Below, one piece after another: positions 16,827 through 26,388 of a stretch of DNA of 64,000 bases. Each line of letters starts with the position of its first letter. The stretch's first letter is position 1. Source of the DNA: Bacillus sp. CH30_1T (GTDB taxonomy: Bacteria > Bacillota > Bacilli > Bacillales > Bacillaceae_B); assembly GCF_008364765.1 (NCBI RefSeq), contig NZ_VTUY01000004.1, positions 566,596-630,595 of the forward strand, in the 5' to 3' direction. The notes beneath the pieces are model-generated. The model ran no database searches, was not told the origin of the DNA, and was given only the letters and a program-made list of their open reading frames with translations. The translations under genes were made by a program, and so were the position numbers.

Positions 16827-18797
16827 GTGGCCAACCAGAATAAGACCATGGATTACAATGATGATGCCATTCAAGTATTAGAAGGTTTAGAAGCCGTTCG
16901 TAAGAGACCTGGAATGTATATAGGCTCTACAGATTCAAAAGGATTGCATCATTTAGTATACGAAATTGTCGATAACTCGGTGGATGAAGCATTAGCAGGC
17001 TTCGGAAACGAGATTATTGTTACGATACATAAAGATAATAGCATCTCAGTGCAGGATAAAGGACGTGGGATGCCTACTGGAATGCATAAGCTTGGCAAGC
17101 CCACTCCTGAAGTCATCTTGACTGTGCTGCACGCAGGAGGGAAATTCGGACAAGGGGGGTATAAGACCAGTGGCGGATTGCATGGTGTAGGTGCCTCAGT
17201 CGTAAACGCCCTATCTGAATGGCTTGTTGTGACGATTGAAAGAGATGGAACGAAGTATGAACAGCGTTTCACAAAAGGTGGAAAACCGGAAACCACTCTT
17301 GAGAAAATCGGAAAAACGAAAAAATCCGGAACGTGCATCCATTTCAAACCTGATCCGGAGATTTTCAGTAATACCACCTATAATTATGAAACGCTATGTG
17401 AACGTCTAAGGGAATCTGCATTCCTTCTTAAAGGATTAAAAATTGAAATCATTGATGAGCGTCAAGATCAGAAGGAAGTCTTTCATTTTGAGAGCGGGAT
17501 CCAAGCCTTTGTTCAATACTTAAACGAAGAAAAAGATGTGCTTCATAACGTAGCTTTCTTTGAAGGAGAAAATAATACCATCGAAGTGGAGTTCGCCTTT
17601 CAATTTAATGACGGGTTCTCTGAAAACATTCTGTCATTCGTGAACAATGTTCGTACAAAAGACGGAGGTACCCACGAAGCCGGAGCAAAGACAGCCATGA
17701 CCCGTGTCTTTAATGAGTACGCCCGAAAAGTTGGAATTCTAAAAGATCGGGACAAAAATCTTGAAGGGACCGACATTCGTGAAGGCCTGGCCAGTATCGT
17801 TTCTGTTCGTATACCAGAACATCTCCTTCAATTTGAGGGGCAGACGAAAGGAAAGCTTGGTACGAGTGAAGCACGTTCAGCAGTAGATGCAGTTGTTTCG
17901 GAGCACCTTCTATACTTCTTAGAAGAAAATCCCGATACAAGTTCCCTTCTTATTAAAAAATCCATTAAGGCCGCCCAAGCCCGGGAAGCAGCACGTAAGG
18001 CAAGGGAAGATGCGCGTAACGGGAAGAAACGAAAGCGATCTGAAACCGTTCTATCTGGTAAATTAACACCTGCTCAATCGAGAAATCCAGCGCGTAACGA
18101 GCTTTATCTTGTGGAGGGTGATTCTGCGGGAGGTTCAGCGAAACAAGGTCGTGACCGTAAATTCCAAGCTATTCTTCCACTTCGGGGGAAAGTCATCAAT
18201 ACGGAAAAAGCCAAGCTTCAGGATATCTTCAAAAACGAAGAAATCAATACAATCATACATGCGATCGGTGGGGGAGTCGGTCCGGAATTCAACGTCGATG
18301 ACATCAATTACGACAAAATTGTCATCATGACCGATGCCGATACAGATGGAGCCCATATCCAGGTTCTGCTTTTAACCTTCTTTTATCGCTACATGAAACC
18401 ATTATTAGAAGCAGGGAAAGTTTATATTGCACTTCCTCCTCTCTACAAAGTAAGCAAAGGAGCAGGAAAGAAACAAAAACTTGAATACGCATGGACGGAT
18501 GAAGAGCTTCAGGGAGCCATTTCTAAAGTTGGCAAAGGCTATATGATCCAGCGCTATAAAGGTCTTGGAGAAATGAACGCCGATCAGCTGTGGGAAACGA
18601 CGATGGATCCTGAAACACGTGCACTGATCCGTGTCCGCATTGATGATGCTGCCCGGGCTGAGCGTCGCGTGACGACTCTTATGGGAGATAAAGTAGAGCC
18701 GCGCCGTAAATGGATTGAAAGTAATGTAGCCTTTGGGTTAGAAGAAGATGGAAGTATTCTTGAAAATGAAAACATTACGGTCCCAGAGGAGGGGTAA
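16827..18797 (+). CDS. parE: DNA topoisomerase IV subunit B
   Basis: A 656-residue ATPase subunit of topoisomerase IV, which decatenates replicated chromosomes. GTG 16827 is preferred because AAAGGGG lies eight bases before it; ATG 16821 is too close. The GHKL ATPase domain shows EGLEAVRKRPGMYIGST, EIVDNSVDEALAG, and GLHGVGASVVNALSE. The TOPRIM domain shows YLVEGDSAGGSAKQGRDR and MTDADTDGAHIQ. The PLYK motif and C-terminal QRYKGLGEMN are also present. It ends 3 bp before parC, with which it forms an operon. Confidence 0.97.
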   Translation: MANQNKTMDYNDDAIQVLEGLEAVRKRPGMYIGSTDSKGLHHLVYEIVDNSVDEALAGFGNEIIVTIHKDNSISVQDKGRGMPTGMHKLGKPTPEVILTVLHAGGKFGQGGYKTSGGLHGVGASVVNALSEWLVVTIERDGTKYEQRFTKGGKPETTLEKIGKTKKSGTCIHFKPDPEIFSNTTYNYETLCERLRESAFLLKGLKIEIIDERQDQKEVFHFESGIQAFVQYLNEEKDVLHNVAFFEGENNTIEVEFAFQFNDGFSENILSFVNNVRTKDGGTHEAGAKTAMTRVFNEYARKVGILKDRDKNLEGTDIREGLASIVSVRIPEHLLQFEGQTKGKLGTSEARSAVDAVVSEHLLYFLEENPDTSSLLIKKSIKAAQAREAARKAREDARNGKKRKRSETVLSGKLTPAQSRNPARNELYLVEGDSAGGSAKQGRDRKFQAILPLRGKVINTEKAKLQDIFKNEEINTIIHAIGGGVGPEFNVDDINYDKIVIMTDADTDGAHIQVLLLTFFYRYMKPLLEAGKVYIALPPLYKVSKGAGKKQKLEYAWTDEELQGAISKVGKGYMIQRYKGLGEMNADQLWETTMDPETRALIRVRIDDAARAERRVTTLMGDKVEPRRKWIESNVAFGLEEDGSILENENITVPEEG

Positions 18798-18800
18798 TAC

Positions 18801-21239
18801 ATGACAACTGTAGAAAGATATCAAGACTTACCTCTGGAAGAGGTACTTGGCGACCGATTTGGACGTTATAGTAAATACATTATCCAAGAGCGTGCATTAC
18901 CTGATGCTCGTGACGGGTTAAAGCCTGTACAAAGACGTATCCTTTACGCCATGTACGTGGATGGTAACACCCAGGAAAAAGGGTTCCGAAAATCAGCGAA
19001 AACCGTTGGTAATGTTATTGGTAACTACCATCCTCATGGTGATACATCTGTGTATGATGCCATGGTGCGTATGAGTCAAACGTGGAAAGTGCGAAAATAT
19101 TTAGTCGAGATGCACGGAAATAACGGAAGCATCGACGGAGATCCGCCTGCTGCCATGCGGTATACAGAGGCTCGTCTTTCTGCTATCTCCATGGAGCTCT
19201 TGCGTGATATCGATAAAAAAACCGTGGACTTTGTACCAAATTTTGATGATACATCCAGTGAACCAACTGTATTGCCGTCACGATTTCCGAACCTTTTAGT
19301 CAACGGTTCTACTGGTATCTCAGCAGGATATGCAACTGACATTCCACCTCATCACCTTGATGAAGTCATTGATGCGACAATCATGCGTATGGAAAAGCCA
19401 CAAAGCACGGTGGATGATTTAATGACGGTCTTAAAAGGACCTGATTTTCCAACAGGAGGAATCATTCAAGGGGTAGATGGCATTAAAAAAGCTTACGAAA
19501 CCGGAAAAGGTAAAGTGGTTGTTCGTGGAAAAGCGGATATTGAAAACATCCGCGGAAGCAAACAACAAATCGTCATAACGGAAATTCCTTATGAGGTAAA
19601 CAAAGCGAATCTTGTCAAGAAAATGGATGAATTCCGTGTAGATCGCAAAGTGGAAGGAATTGCAGAAGTTCGTGATGAAACAGACCGCGATGGAATGCGC
19701 ATTGTCATTGAGTTAAAGAAAGATGCAGATGCTACTGGCGTCTTAAACTACCTCTATAAAAACAGTGATCTTCAAATCGCCTATAACTTTAATATGGTTG
19801 CGATACATAACCGTCGTCCTAAACTAATGGGACTGCGTGAACTTTTGGATGCTTATATTCATCACCAAAAAGAAGTAGTGACAAATCGTACCAGACATGA
19901 TCTAAATAAAGCGAAGGATCGCCAGCATATTGTTGAAGGCTTAATGAAAGCTCTGTCAATATTAGATCAAGTTATAGCAACGATTCGTGCTTCGAAAGAT
20001 AAACGGGATGCGAAGGATAATTTAATTCAGCAATTTCAATTTACTGAAGCACAGTCAGAAGCAATCGTAAGCCTACAATTATATCGTTTAACGAATACAG
20101 ACATTACTGCACTGCAGGCAGAAGCTGAAGAATTAGCGAAAACGATCGCTGAGTTAACTGCCATCCTGGAAAGTGAAAACAAACTTTACAGTGTAATCAA
20201 AAAAGAATTAAAAGGCATCAAAAAGCAGTTCTCTGATGCTCGTCGCACTAAAATTGAGGATGAGATTGAAGAAATTAAAATCAACCTTGAAGTACTGATC
20301 GCCAGTGAGGATGTCATGGTTACCGTTACCCGTGATGGTTACATGAAACGAACTAGTCTACGTTCTTATTCTGCTTCAAACGGCCAAGATCTCGCCATGA
20401 AAGAAACAGACAGGCTCCTTGGTCAGTATGAGATGAATACGACGGATGTACTATTAGTGTTTACAAACAAAGGGAATTACATCTATTGCCCTGTACATGA
20501 GCTCCCGGATATTCGCTGGAAAGACCTTGGTCAACACGTTGGGAACATCGTGCCGATTGATCGCGATGAACAGGTTCTAAAAGCGATACCGATTAGAGAA
20601 TTTAATCCATCCCATTATTTGTTATTTGTAACGAAGAATGGAATGATCAAGAGATCTGAGCTTCCCCAGTACAAAGCACAGCGCTACTCCCGTCCTCTTG
20701 TAGGAATTAATTTAAAAGGAGACGATCAGTTGGTCGATGTACACTTAACCGATGGTTCCTATGATATATTCATCGCTACACACTTAAGCTATGGTCTTTG
20801 GTTTTCCGAGGAAGATGTGAACATCGTCGGACCACGGGCAGCTGGTGTAAAAGGGATTAACCTTAAAGATGAAGATTATGTTGTGTCTGGTAAGATCGTT
20901 AAAGACCCAGTGAAGGATTACATTTTCTTAGCAACCCAGCGAGGGGCTGTAAAGAAAATGAAATTAGCCGAATTCGAAAAGACATCCCGTGCCAAACGTG
21001 GAGTCATCATGCTGCGGGAATTGAAATCAAACCCACATCGTGTGGTAAGAATAGAAGTGGTTAAAGATACAGATATGGTAGGCCTGATCACGAAAAAGGG
21101 AAAAACAGAAGAAGTGCTCCTTTCAGATCTTAGACCTAATGACCGTTATTCAAATGGATCATTTGTGATTGATGAAGGGGTTAGCGGATCTGTTTGTGAA
21201 ACGTGGGCAGAATCACTACTACCCGAAACAAAAGAATAG
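18801..21239 (+). CDS. parC: DNA topoisomerase IV subunit A
   Basis: An 812-residue cleavage subunit. The winged-helix/tower region includes the quinolone-resistance region YHPHGDTSVYDAMVRMSQ and the catalytic tyrosine Tyr121 in AMRYTEARLS. The C-terminal half has beta-pinwheel repeats (G-Y-M-K-R, G-M-I-K-R, G-A-V-K-K) that wrap DNA. Starts 3 bp after parE with GAGGAGGGG overlapping the parE end, so it is translated from the same mRNA. A terminator follows. Confidence 0.97.
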   Translation: MTTVERYQDLPLEEVLGDRFGRYSKYIIQERALPDARDGLKPVQRRILYAMYVDGNTQEKGFRKSAKTVGNVIGNYHPHGDTSVYDAMVRMSQTWKVRKYLVEMHGNNGSIDGDPPAAMRYTEARLSAISMELLRDIDKKTVDFVPNFDDTSSEPTVLPSRFPNLLVNGSTGISAGYATDIPPHHLDEVIDATIMRMEKPQSTVDDLMTVLKGPDFPTGGIIQGVDGIKKAYETGKGKVVVRGKADIENIRGSKQQIVITEIPYEVNKANLVKKMDEFRVDRKVEGIAEVRDETDRDGMRIVIELKKDADATGVLNYLYKNSDLQIAYNFNMVAIHNRRPKLMGLRELLDAYIHHQKEVVTNRTRHDLNKAKDRQHIVEGLMKALSILDQVIATIRASKDKRDAKDNLIQQFQFTEAQSEAIVSLQLYRLTNTDITALQAEAEELAKTIAELTAILESENKLYSVIKKELKGIKKQFSDARRTKIEDEIEEIKINLEVLIASEDVMVTVTRDGYMKRTSLRSYSASNGQDLAMKETDRLLGQYEMNTTDVLLVFTNKGNYIYCPVHELPDIRWKDLGQHVGNIVPIDRDEQVLKAIPIREFNPSHYLLFVTKNGMIKRSELPQYKAQRYSRPLVGINLKGDDQLVDVHLTDGSYDIFIATHLSYGLWFSEEDVNIVGPRAAGVKGINLKDEDYVVSGKIVKDPVKDYIFLATQRGAVKKMKLAEFEKTSRAKRGVIMLRELKSNPHRVVRIEVVKDTDMVGLITKKGKTEEVLLSDLRPNDRYSNGSFVIDEGVSGSVCETWAESLLPETKE

Positions 21240-21250
21240 CCACTCAGAGA

Positions 21251-21280
21251 AACGACCAGAGTTATTTCTGGTCGTTTTTT
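21251..21280 (+). terminator. parEC terminator
   Basis: AACGACCAGA and TCTGGTCGTT with a T run. Confidence 0.93.
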
Positions 21281-21494
21281 ATTTCGAAAAACGAATAATG
21301 TATGTATATTCATTCGAAATTGTTGTACAATACCCGTAAAAAATTGTACAACAATTAATATTATTTCAACAATATGAATTTATCAGTTGAATAGATATCT
21401 GTTTTTTGATAGATTATAGAAGTGTCTTAAGGGGTAAACATACATAGGATCATACATTATTTGTCATAAACACAAACATCTAGGGGGAACAAAT

Positions 21495-22922
21495 ATGGAG
21501 TTATTTACAAGTATAATAGGCACCTTGAATGATTATATGTGGTCATACATACTGATTGTGGCGCTTATCGGTCTCGGTTTATACTTTTCATTACGAACAA
21601 AATTCGCACAATTCCGTTACTTAGGAGAAATGGGAAGATTATTAACAGATAAAACCACCATTTCAGCAGAGGGAAAACGAGGCATTTCTTCCTTCCAGGC
21701 TTTCACAATCAGTACCGCATCCCGTGTCGGTACTGGTAATCTGGCCGGGGTTGCAACAGCGATTGCCGGCGGTGGGCCAGGAGCCGTATTCTGGATGTGG
21801 CTGATTGCCCTTTTGGGTGGGGCAACAAGCTTCGTTGAGAGTACACTTGCACAAATCTATAAAGTGAAAGACGGAAAAGACGGCTACCGCGGTGGTCCCG
21901 CTTACTATATGGAAAAGGGATTAAATGCCCGTTGGATGGGGATCCTGTTTGCCGTTATCATTACATTCTGTTTCGGCCTTGTGTTCAACTCGGTACAATC
22001 CAATACAATTTCTCTTGCAATGGAAGAAGCGTATTCAATTGATCGTATGACTGTTGGTATCATTCTTGCCGTGTTAACAGCTCTTGTTATTTTCGGCGGG
22101 GTGAAGAGAATTGCCAGTGTAACTCAAATTGTCGTTCCGATCATGGCGGTTCTATATTTGATTCTGGCATTCTTTATTCTAGTCACCAATATCTCCATGC
22201 TACCAAATATGTTTGCGATCATTTTTGAAAACGCATTTGGTATTCGTGAAGTAGCAAGTGGCGGAGTAGGGGCAGCCATCATGATGGGAATCAAACGCGG
22301 TTTATTCTCGAATGAAGCCGGTATGGGTAGTGCGCCGAACGCAGCTGCCTCTGCGGGTGTCACTCACCCCGTAAAACAAGGACTTATCCAAACTCTTGGT
22401 GTGTTCACAGATACCCTGCTTATCTGTACAGCAACAGCCTTCATGATCATCCTGTCTGACCAATACACCACAGGGATCGATGGCATTCAATTGACGCAGG
22501 CAGCCTTAAGTTTCCATGTAGGGGAATGGGCAGATACATTTGTCGCTGTCGCTATATTCTTATTCGCCTTCAGTTCGATTATCGGAAACTACTACTACGG
22601 GGAAACCAATATCGAGTTTATCAAATACAGCCCGATCACTCTATTCATATACCGAATGGCCGTTCTTGGCATGGTGATTTTCGGAGCGGTTGTCAAACTG
22701 GATATTGTGTGGAGCCTGGCAGATTTATTTATGGGTCTCATGGCGATCATCAACTTAATCGCCATCACGTTATTAGCTAAAATCGCGATATCTGCCCTAA
22801 AAGATTACCGGGAACAAAAGAGACAAGGTAAGGATCCTGTTTTCTACTCCAACTCTATTAAAGGGTTAAAAGGACTTGAGAGCTGGGATGCAAAACCTGA
22901 GACGACTTCAGAACAAAAATAG
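21495..22922 (+). CDS. alsT: sodium:alanine symporter, AGCS family
   Basis: A 475-residue transporter with about 11 membrane segments. AGCS features include GLGLYFSLRTKFAQFR, the TASRVGTGNLAGVATAIAGGGPGAVFWMW loop, GGPAYYMEKGL, and GIKRGLFSNEAGMGSAPNAAASA. Imports alanine (and perhaps glycine or glutamine) with sodium; substrate inferred from family. Follows parC exactly as in B. subtilis. The 255-bp gap holds the parEC terminator and its promoter. AGGGGG precedes ATG 21495. Confidence 0.95.
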   Translation: MELFTSIIGTLNDYMWSYILIVALIGLGLYFSLRTKFAQFRYLGEMGRLLTDKTTISAEGKRGISSFQAFTISTASRVGTGNLAGVATAIAGGGPGAVFWMWLIALLGGATSFVESTLAQIYKVKDGKDGYRGGPAYYMEKGLNARWMGILFAVIITFCFGLVFNSVQSNTISLAMEEAYSIDRMTVGIILAVLTALVIFGGVKRIASVTQIVVPIMAVLYLILAFFILVTNISMLPNMFAIIFENAFGIREVASGGVGAAIMMGIKRGLFSNEAGMGSAPNAAASAGVTHPVKQGLIQTLGVFTDTLLICTATAFMIILSDQYTTGIDGIQLTQAALSFHVGEWADTFVAVAIFLFAFSSIIGNYYYGETNIEFIKYSPITLFIYRMAVLGMVIFGAVVKLDIVWSLADLFMGLMAIINLIAITLLAKIAISALKDYREQKRQGKDPVFYSNSIKGLKGLESWDAKPETTSEQK

Positions 22923-22926
22923 CATG

Positions 22927-22960
22927 AAAGGACCAACCTTATCGGGGGTTGGTCCTTTTT
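22927..22960 (+). terminator. alsT terminator
   Basis: AAAGGACCAACC and GGTTGGTCCTTT with a T run. Confidence 0.93.
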
Positions 22961-23067
22961 CATTTTTCTGACTGAGAAAGATGAGAAGAGAAACGATAAT
23001 CATTACATAGATTTTCCTTCTTTGGTGAAAATAAAAGTGAATAATTTTCTAAAAAGGAGAGAAAATC

Positions 23068-23835
23068 ATGAGAAAAGAATTACTATTTGCTTTCGGTGCT
23101 TTCTTTATTATGTCCCTCCATGCCATTGCAGGAAATTTTTCCAATGAACCTTTGGAAAAACAGCCTGTGAATGAAATGACTGTCAATGTGTATAAAAAAG
23201 ATGTAACCGGCGATGGTAAAAAGGATACGATTACGCTTAAGGCGATTCCATTTTCTCCTGATGCCCTGTTTCTCAAACAAATTTGGGCGGATATTCAAAC
23301 GTCTGAAGGAAGTAAGATTCGAATTGATTATGAAGGTGGGTATGAGCCGAAAATCCAATTCGTTGATTTAAATCACGATGGAATAAAGGATATGCTGTAC
23401 TCATCTCCTACAGGGGGAAGTGGTGGACTTTATAATGTAGCCCTCCATACGTTAGCAGATAATAAACTGGTCGATATTGGATTACCTGAGCCCTTAACGA
23501 TTCAAGCCCAGTTTGAAGATGACTACCAAGCTTCTATTTCATTTGTGGATACGAATCAATCCTACACAGTCGATTTACGTGACCGCAAAGAAGACTATGA
23601 TCGATTGGGGATATACAAGGACGGAACCTTAAATGAACCTATGGAATTAATGGTTCTCCCATATGCATTTTTTGAGCCGACGAACATCATGGACAAACCT
23701 GGTAAAGGATTAAAAGGTTATCAGCAAATAAGTGGTGCCTATAAGGCTGATGGCATCGGAACGGCGACGTCTTATTGGTATTATGAGAATGATCAATGGA
23801 ACCTGATGAAGATAAAGTGGAAAGCAAGTAAATAG
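23068..23835 (+). CDS. secreted VCBS/FG-GAP-like protein
   Basis: A 255-residue protein with an N-terminal signal peptide (about residues 1-22). Two Asp-rich loops, V-T-G-D-G-K-K-D-T and F-V-D-L-N-H-D-G-I-K-D-M, are typical of FG-GAP/VCBS or EF-hand-like calcium-binding repeats. A later segment matches general Bacillus lipoprotein/spore-coat associated VCBS proteins. No lipobox cysteine is seen. Likely located in the wall or outside the cell; function unknown. It has its own ribosome binding site (AAAGGAGAG) and is followed 65 bp later by the Staygreen-like gene. Confidence 0.75.
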   Translation: MRKELLFAFGAFFIMSLHAIAGNFSNEPLEKQPVNEMTVNVYKKDVTGDGKKDTITLKAIPFSPDALFLKQIWADIQTSEGSKIRIDYEGGYEPKIQFVDLNHDGIKDMLYSSPTGGSGGLYNVALHTLADNKLVDIGLPEPLTIQAQFEDDYQASISFVDTNQSYTVDLRDRKEDYDRLGIYKDGTLNEPMELMVLPYAFFEPTNIMDKPGKGLKGYQQISGAYKADGIGTATSYWYYENDQWNLMKIKWKASK

Positions 23836-23900
23836 CTGAACCATTTCTAGGCTTTTATCATACTCTGTTGTAAGCCCATTTTTGTAAAGGAGGCTTACAC

Positions 23901-24359
23901 ATGAGTGAATTCAAGCCTGAAAAGCTAGCTGTCACGTATTTGCCACCAGCTTCAATCTTCAGTCCCATTGATAATCGAAAGTACACATTAACTCATTCTG
24001 ATACGACGGGTGAACTATTTTTAAGCGTTGGTTGTCACTTTGATTTGGAGAAGATCAATCCATCCATGAGGGACGAAGTTTTAGGAGAATGGAGAAGAGA
24101 CCTTGGTCAATACACTCTTGCAGGAACCGTGTATGTGAGTGGGGGAGAATTTGATCAACAGCTTTCCAACGTAAGGTTTATGATTTTCAAAAAGGAACTG
24201 CCATTGGCATTAACAGCAATGGTGAACGGTGATAAGGGATTCTACACGTACTATCCATGGCTTTTGGATGCACCCATCATCGTCTGCTTTGAATCTGTAT
24301 TCCCGGAATTTCAGCAAACGCTTTATTTCGGGACACCAAGACAGTATTTATTGAAATAG
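23901..24359 (+). CDS. Staygreen-domain protein (magnesium dechelatase homologue)
   Basis: A 152-residue protein consisting of one Staygreen domain: F-x-P-E-K-L-A-V-T-Y-L-P, then R-K-Y-T-L-T-H-S-D-T-T-G-E-L-F-L-S-V-G, and C-F-E-S-V-F-P-E-F near the end. In plants, SGR removes Mg from chlorophyll a; bacterial homologues occur in organisms without chlorophyll and some show dechelatase activity in vitro. What it does here is unknown. No chlorophyll or tetrapyrrole gene is nearby. Strong AAAGGAGG start and a terminator show it is expressed as a unit of its own or with the VCBS gene. Confidence 0.82.
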   Translation: MSEFKPEKLAVTYLPPASIFSPIDNRKYTLTHSDTTGELFLSVGCHFDLEKINPSMRDEVLGEWRRDLGQYTLAGTVYVSGGEFDQQLSNVRFMIFKKELPLALTAMVNGDKGFYTYYPWLLDAPIIVCFESVFPEFQQTLYFGTPRQYLLK

Positions 24360-24362
24360 TGC

Positions 24363-24410
24363 TTAAGCATAAAGAGGTTCAGGCTCAATGTGAACTCTTT
24401 ATGCTTATTT
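24363..24410 (+). terminator. terminator after the Staygreen gene
   Basis: TAAGCATAAAGAGTTC-type arms: AAGCATAAAGAGGTTC pairs with GAACTCTTTATGCTT (one bulge); TTTAT follows. Confidence 0.85.
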
Positions 24411-24949
24411 ATATGTAGCTTCACTGCAAGTATTTATTAAGAGAGGGGCTTAGTGAGAGTAGATTCAATCGGGGTTTAACTAAGCTGATTAATAAATTAG
24501 AAATGATAGTTAAGATAATGACATAATATTATGTAAACTAATAAGTGAGTATGAACGCAGCAACTAACAAATGAAATGATACATATAAGAAGAAAAAACA
24601 AAACAGTATTAAAATCAACTAAATAAATTATCAGATAATGGATATTCGAAAAAAACATACAAATTCACATTTGATATCCAATACAAAAATTTAGATGCAT
24701 GACCAGACTGAATGGATCATGAGAGAAAAAATTTCAGGATCTGATTAATAAACCATTATAAATGAATAGAATTAACCAAATTTAATTCTTGAAGTAAAGT
24801 GTCTTATTTTTTCTTTTGTCTCATTGTTAACAGTATACTTGTGATACGAGACAGAAATCGATTATTTTATTCAGGTACCGATAATAAATATTATGTAAAC
24901 TATAAACAAACTTTAACATAACAATAACTCTTACCCCCACTTTTGTCCA
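24411..24949 (+). other. AT-rich gap with a 16-bp direct repeat
   Basis: No gene is visible in either direction. AATATTATGTAAACTA occurs at 24525-24540 and again at 24887-24902, 362 bp apart. The second copy is just before the IS21-like repeats. The stretch marks the junction between conserved backbone and accessory DNA. Confidence 0.6.
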
Positions 24950-24950
24950 T

Positions 24951-25154
24951 TGAAAAGAATCTTCCTACATTAATGAAAAGAATCCACCTACATAAGAGCT
25001 TGCTTTTTTGATAGAGAGTTTATACTCCCCCTAGAAAACCTCTATTTTACATCTCTTACTTGCTGCTTAAAGAAATTTCATTACAGATCATAACATTTTA
25101 TTGAAAAGAAACTTCCTACATACAAACTTGTCAATGAAAAGAATGTTCCTACAT
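24951..25154. repeat. four 20-bp repeats resembling IS21-family element ends
   Basis: TGAAAAGAAT-x-x-x-CCTACAT type 20-mers at 24951-24970, 24974-24993, 25102-25121 and 25135-25154, in two pairs in the same orientation, preceded by CCCCCACTTTTGTCC. IS21-family elements carry multiple short repeats of this style (TGAAAA...CCACC) at their ends. No istA/istB coding sequence lies between or beside them, so this would be an excision or deletion remnant. The assignment is from pattern memory only. Confidence 0.45.
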
Positions 25155-25249
25155 ACTACAAATTAATTAGGTATGTAATCGCTTATCGCTGCCCGATTGT
25201 TGAATAAGCTAGTAACTGCAGTAACCAGAGATCAATTGTTGTTCTTCAG

Positions 25250-25627
25250 TTATTGCTGTAATTTAATTTCCTTTACAACCAAGTTCCCAAACGTTTGTAT
25301 ATCCTCTATGTGATCAAAATTTTTATTCTCATATGTGTATAAACTGTTATACATCCTTACAGCAACAGCATTATATTTAGGAATTACAAGGCAAGCACAA
25401 CCCGAAGCCCCAAGTATTTGATAGCTCCCTTCTGGTAATTCTGCTCCTAATTCATTATAGTCACAGAAAACTTTATTATCTTTTAACCACCAAAAGAAAC
25501 CAAATTTAGGAAGTTTCAGCTCAACTGATCCAGGACTTTGAATTGTGGTAGAAAGGTCAAATACTTCTTTTGGCAAGATTTGTTTTCCATCCATTAACCC
25601 TTTATTCAAATGTAAACTTCCCCCCAC
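25250..25627 (-). pseudogene. C-terminal fragment of a serine beta-lactamase-family protein
   Basis: A 125-residue open frame that reads as the last third of a class C beta-lactamase/PBP4-like hydrolase: GSLHLNKGLMDGKQILPKE, F-G-F-F-W-W-L, and the third active-site motif region as Y-Q-I-L-G-A-S-G-C-x-x-L-V-I-P. The first two motifs (SxxK and YxN) are missing because the frame is cut at about 25627, where the upstream sequence becomes CCCCCACTTC. The break probably reflects the mobile-element events seen just to the left. Not expected to be active. Confidence 0.75.
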
Positions 25628-25674
25628 TTCTTTTTGTTCGTCTCTTCATTATTCTGCTTACTTATCTATTCCAC

Positions 25675-25715
25675 AAAAGCATGCGTAACCCTGCATCAGG
25701 TTACGCATGCTTTTT
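25675..25715 (-). terminator. terminator of the DUF6429 gene
   Basis: AAAAGCATGCGTAACC and GGTTACGCATGCTTTTT form a 15-bp stem with T runs on both strands. Confidence 0.93.
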
Positions 25716-25741
25716 AGCATATTACAAATAAGGACTATATA

Positions 25742-25984
25742 TCACTTTTCGTGTACAATATTATATTTTTTCAACAACTCTTTAGCTTGATTGATACCAT
25801 CATCAGTTAGGTAAACAGACTTTGATCGTTTGCCTCCCATAATGTACTTATTCTCACTTAGTTCGTTTAACGATTCAAAAGGATAACCCTTCCAACTTCT
25901 TTGTGCTTCCCCTAATCCATAATCATCTGTAAAAGAAGTTAAATACAAGAGCAATAATGTAAGTTCGTCAATTTGATCCTTCAA
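25742..25984 (-). CDS. DUF6429-family small protein
   Basis: An 80-residue protein with the pattern E-L-T-L-L-L-L-Y-L-T-S-F, S-W-K-G-Y-P-F-E-S-L-N-E-L, and S-K-S-V-Y-L-T-D-D-G-I-x-x-A-K-E-L-L, typical of DUF6429. The last part resembles the wing of a winged-helix fold (K-S-V-Y-L-T-x-x-G), so it may be a small DNA-binding protein, but the family function is not established. Such genes are frequent in accessory regions. It has a good terminator and a ribosome binding site (AAAGGAGC). Confidence 0.7.
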   Translation of the reverse strand: MKDQIDELTLLLLYLTSFTDDYGLGEAQRSWKGYPFESLNELSENKYIMGGKRSKSVYLTDDGINQAKELLKKYNIVHEK

Positions 25985-26248
25985 TTTAAAAGCTCCTTTA
26001 CTTTTTACTCACGCCTGCTTTGAACCAATTAATATTCTGTTTAACAGCCTTTAACTGCACAACATTCTACTTGAAAATGTTTCTTAAAAGATTTCACTAT
26101 CTTTTTTCCATTACCTTTATATGATTTTTCATTAAGAACCGCCCTTTATTCTTACTTGACTTAACATTAAATGTAACTTATTTTTATTGTCTCATCATTT
26201 TTTTATAGAAGAATAAGCGTTTCATTTATTGCAGAACCGCCCTCGTTC

Positions 26249-26300
26249 GTATTATAAGGTTAACCAGATATGAAAATATTTCTGGTTGACCTTATAATAC
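26249..26300 (-). terminator. 20-bp inverted repeat downstream of the FAD oxidoreductase
   Basis: GTATTATAAGGTTAACCAGA and its complement (one G-T wobble) flank a 12-nt loop. There is no clear T tract on the minus strand. It may end the FAD gene transcript; the rest of 25985-26388 shows nothing recognisable. Confidence 0.5.
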
Positions 26301-26388
26301 TTCCCTCTTAGCTATATATAAACTTGAAAGTAAAGTCATTCCGCGTTTATTAGGGCATGAATTCCCCTAGGTAATCCAATATCGAAGC

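Noticed and set aside
24951..25154. Four 20-bp repeats as a CRISPR array
   Set aside because: Spacing is irregular (3, 108 and 13 bp), the repeats differ in sequence, and there are no cas genes.
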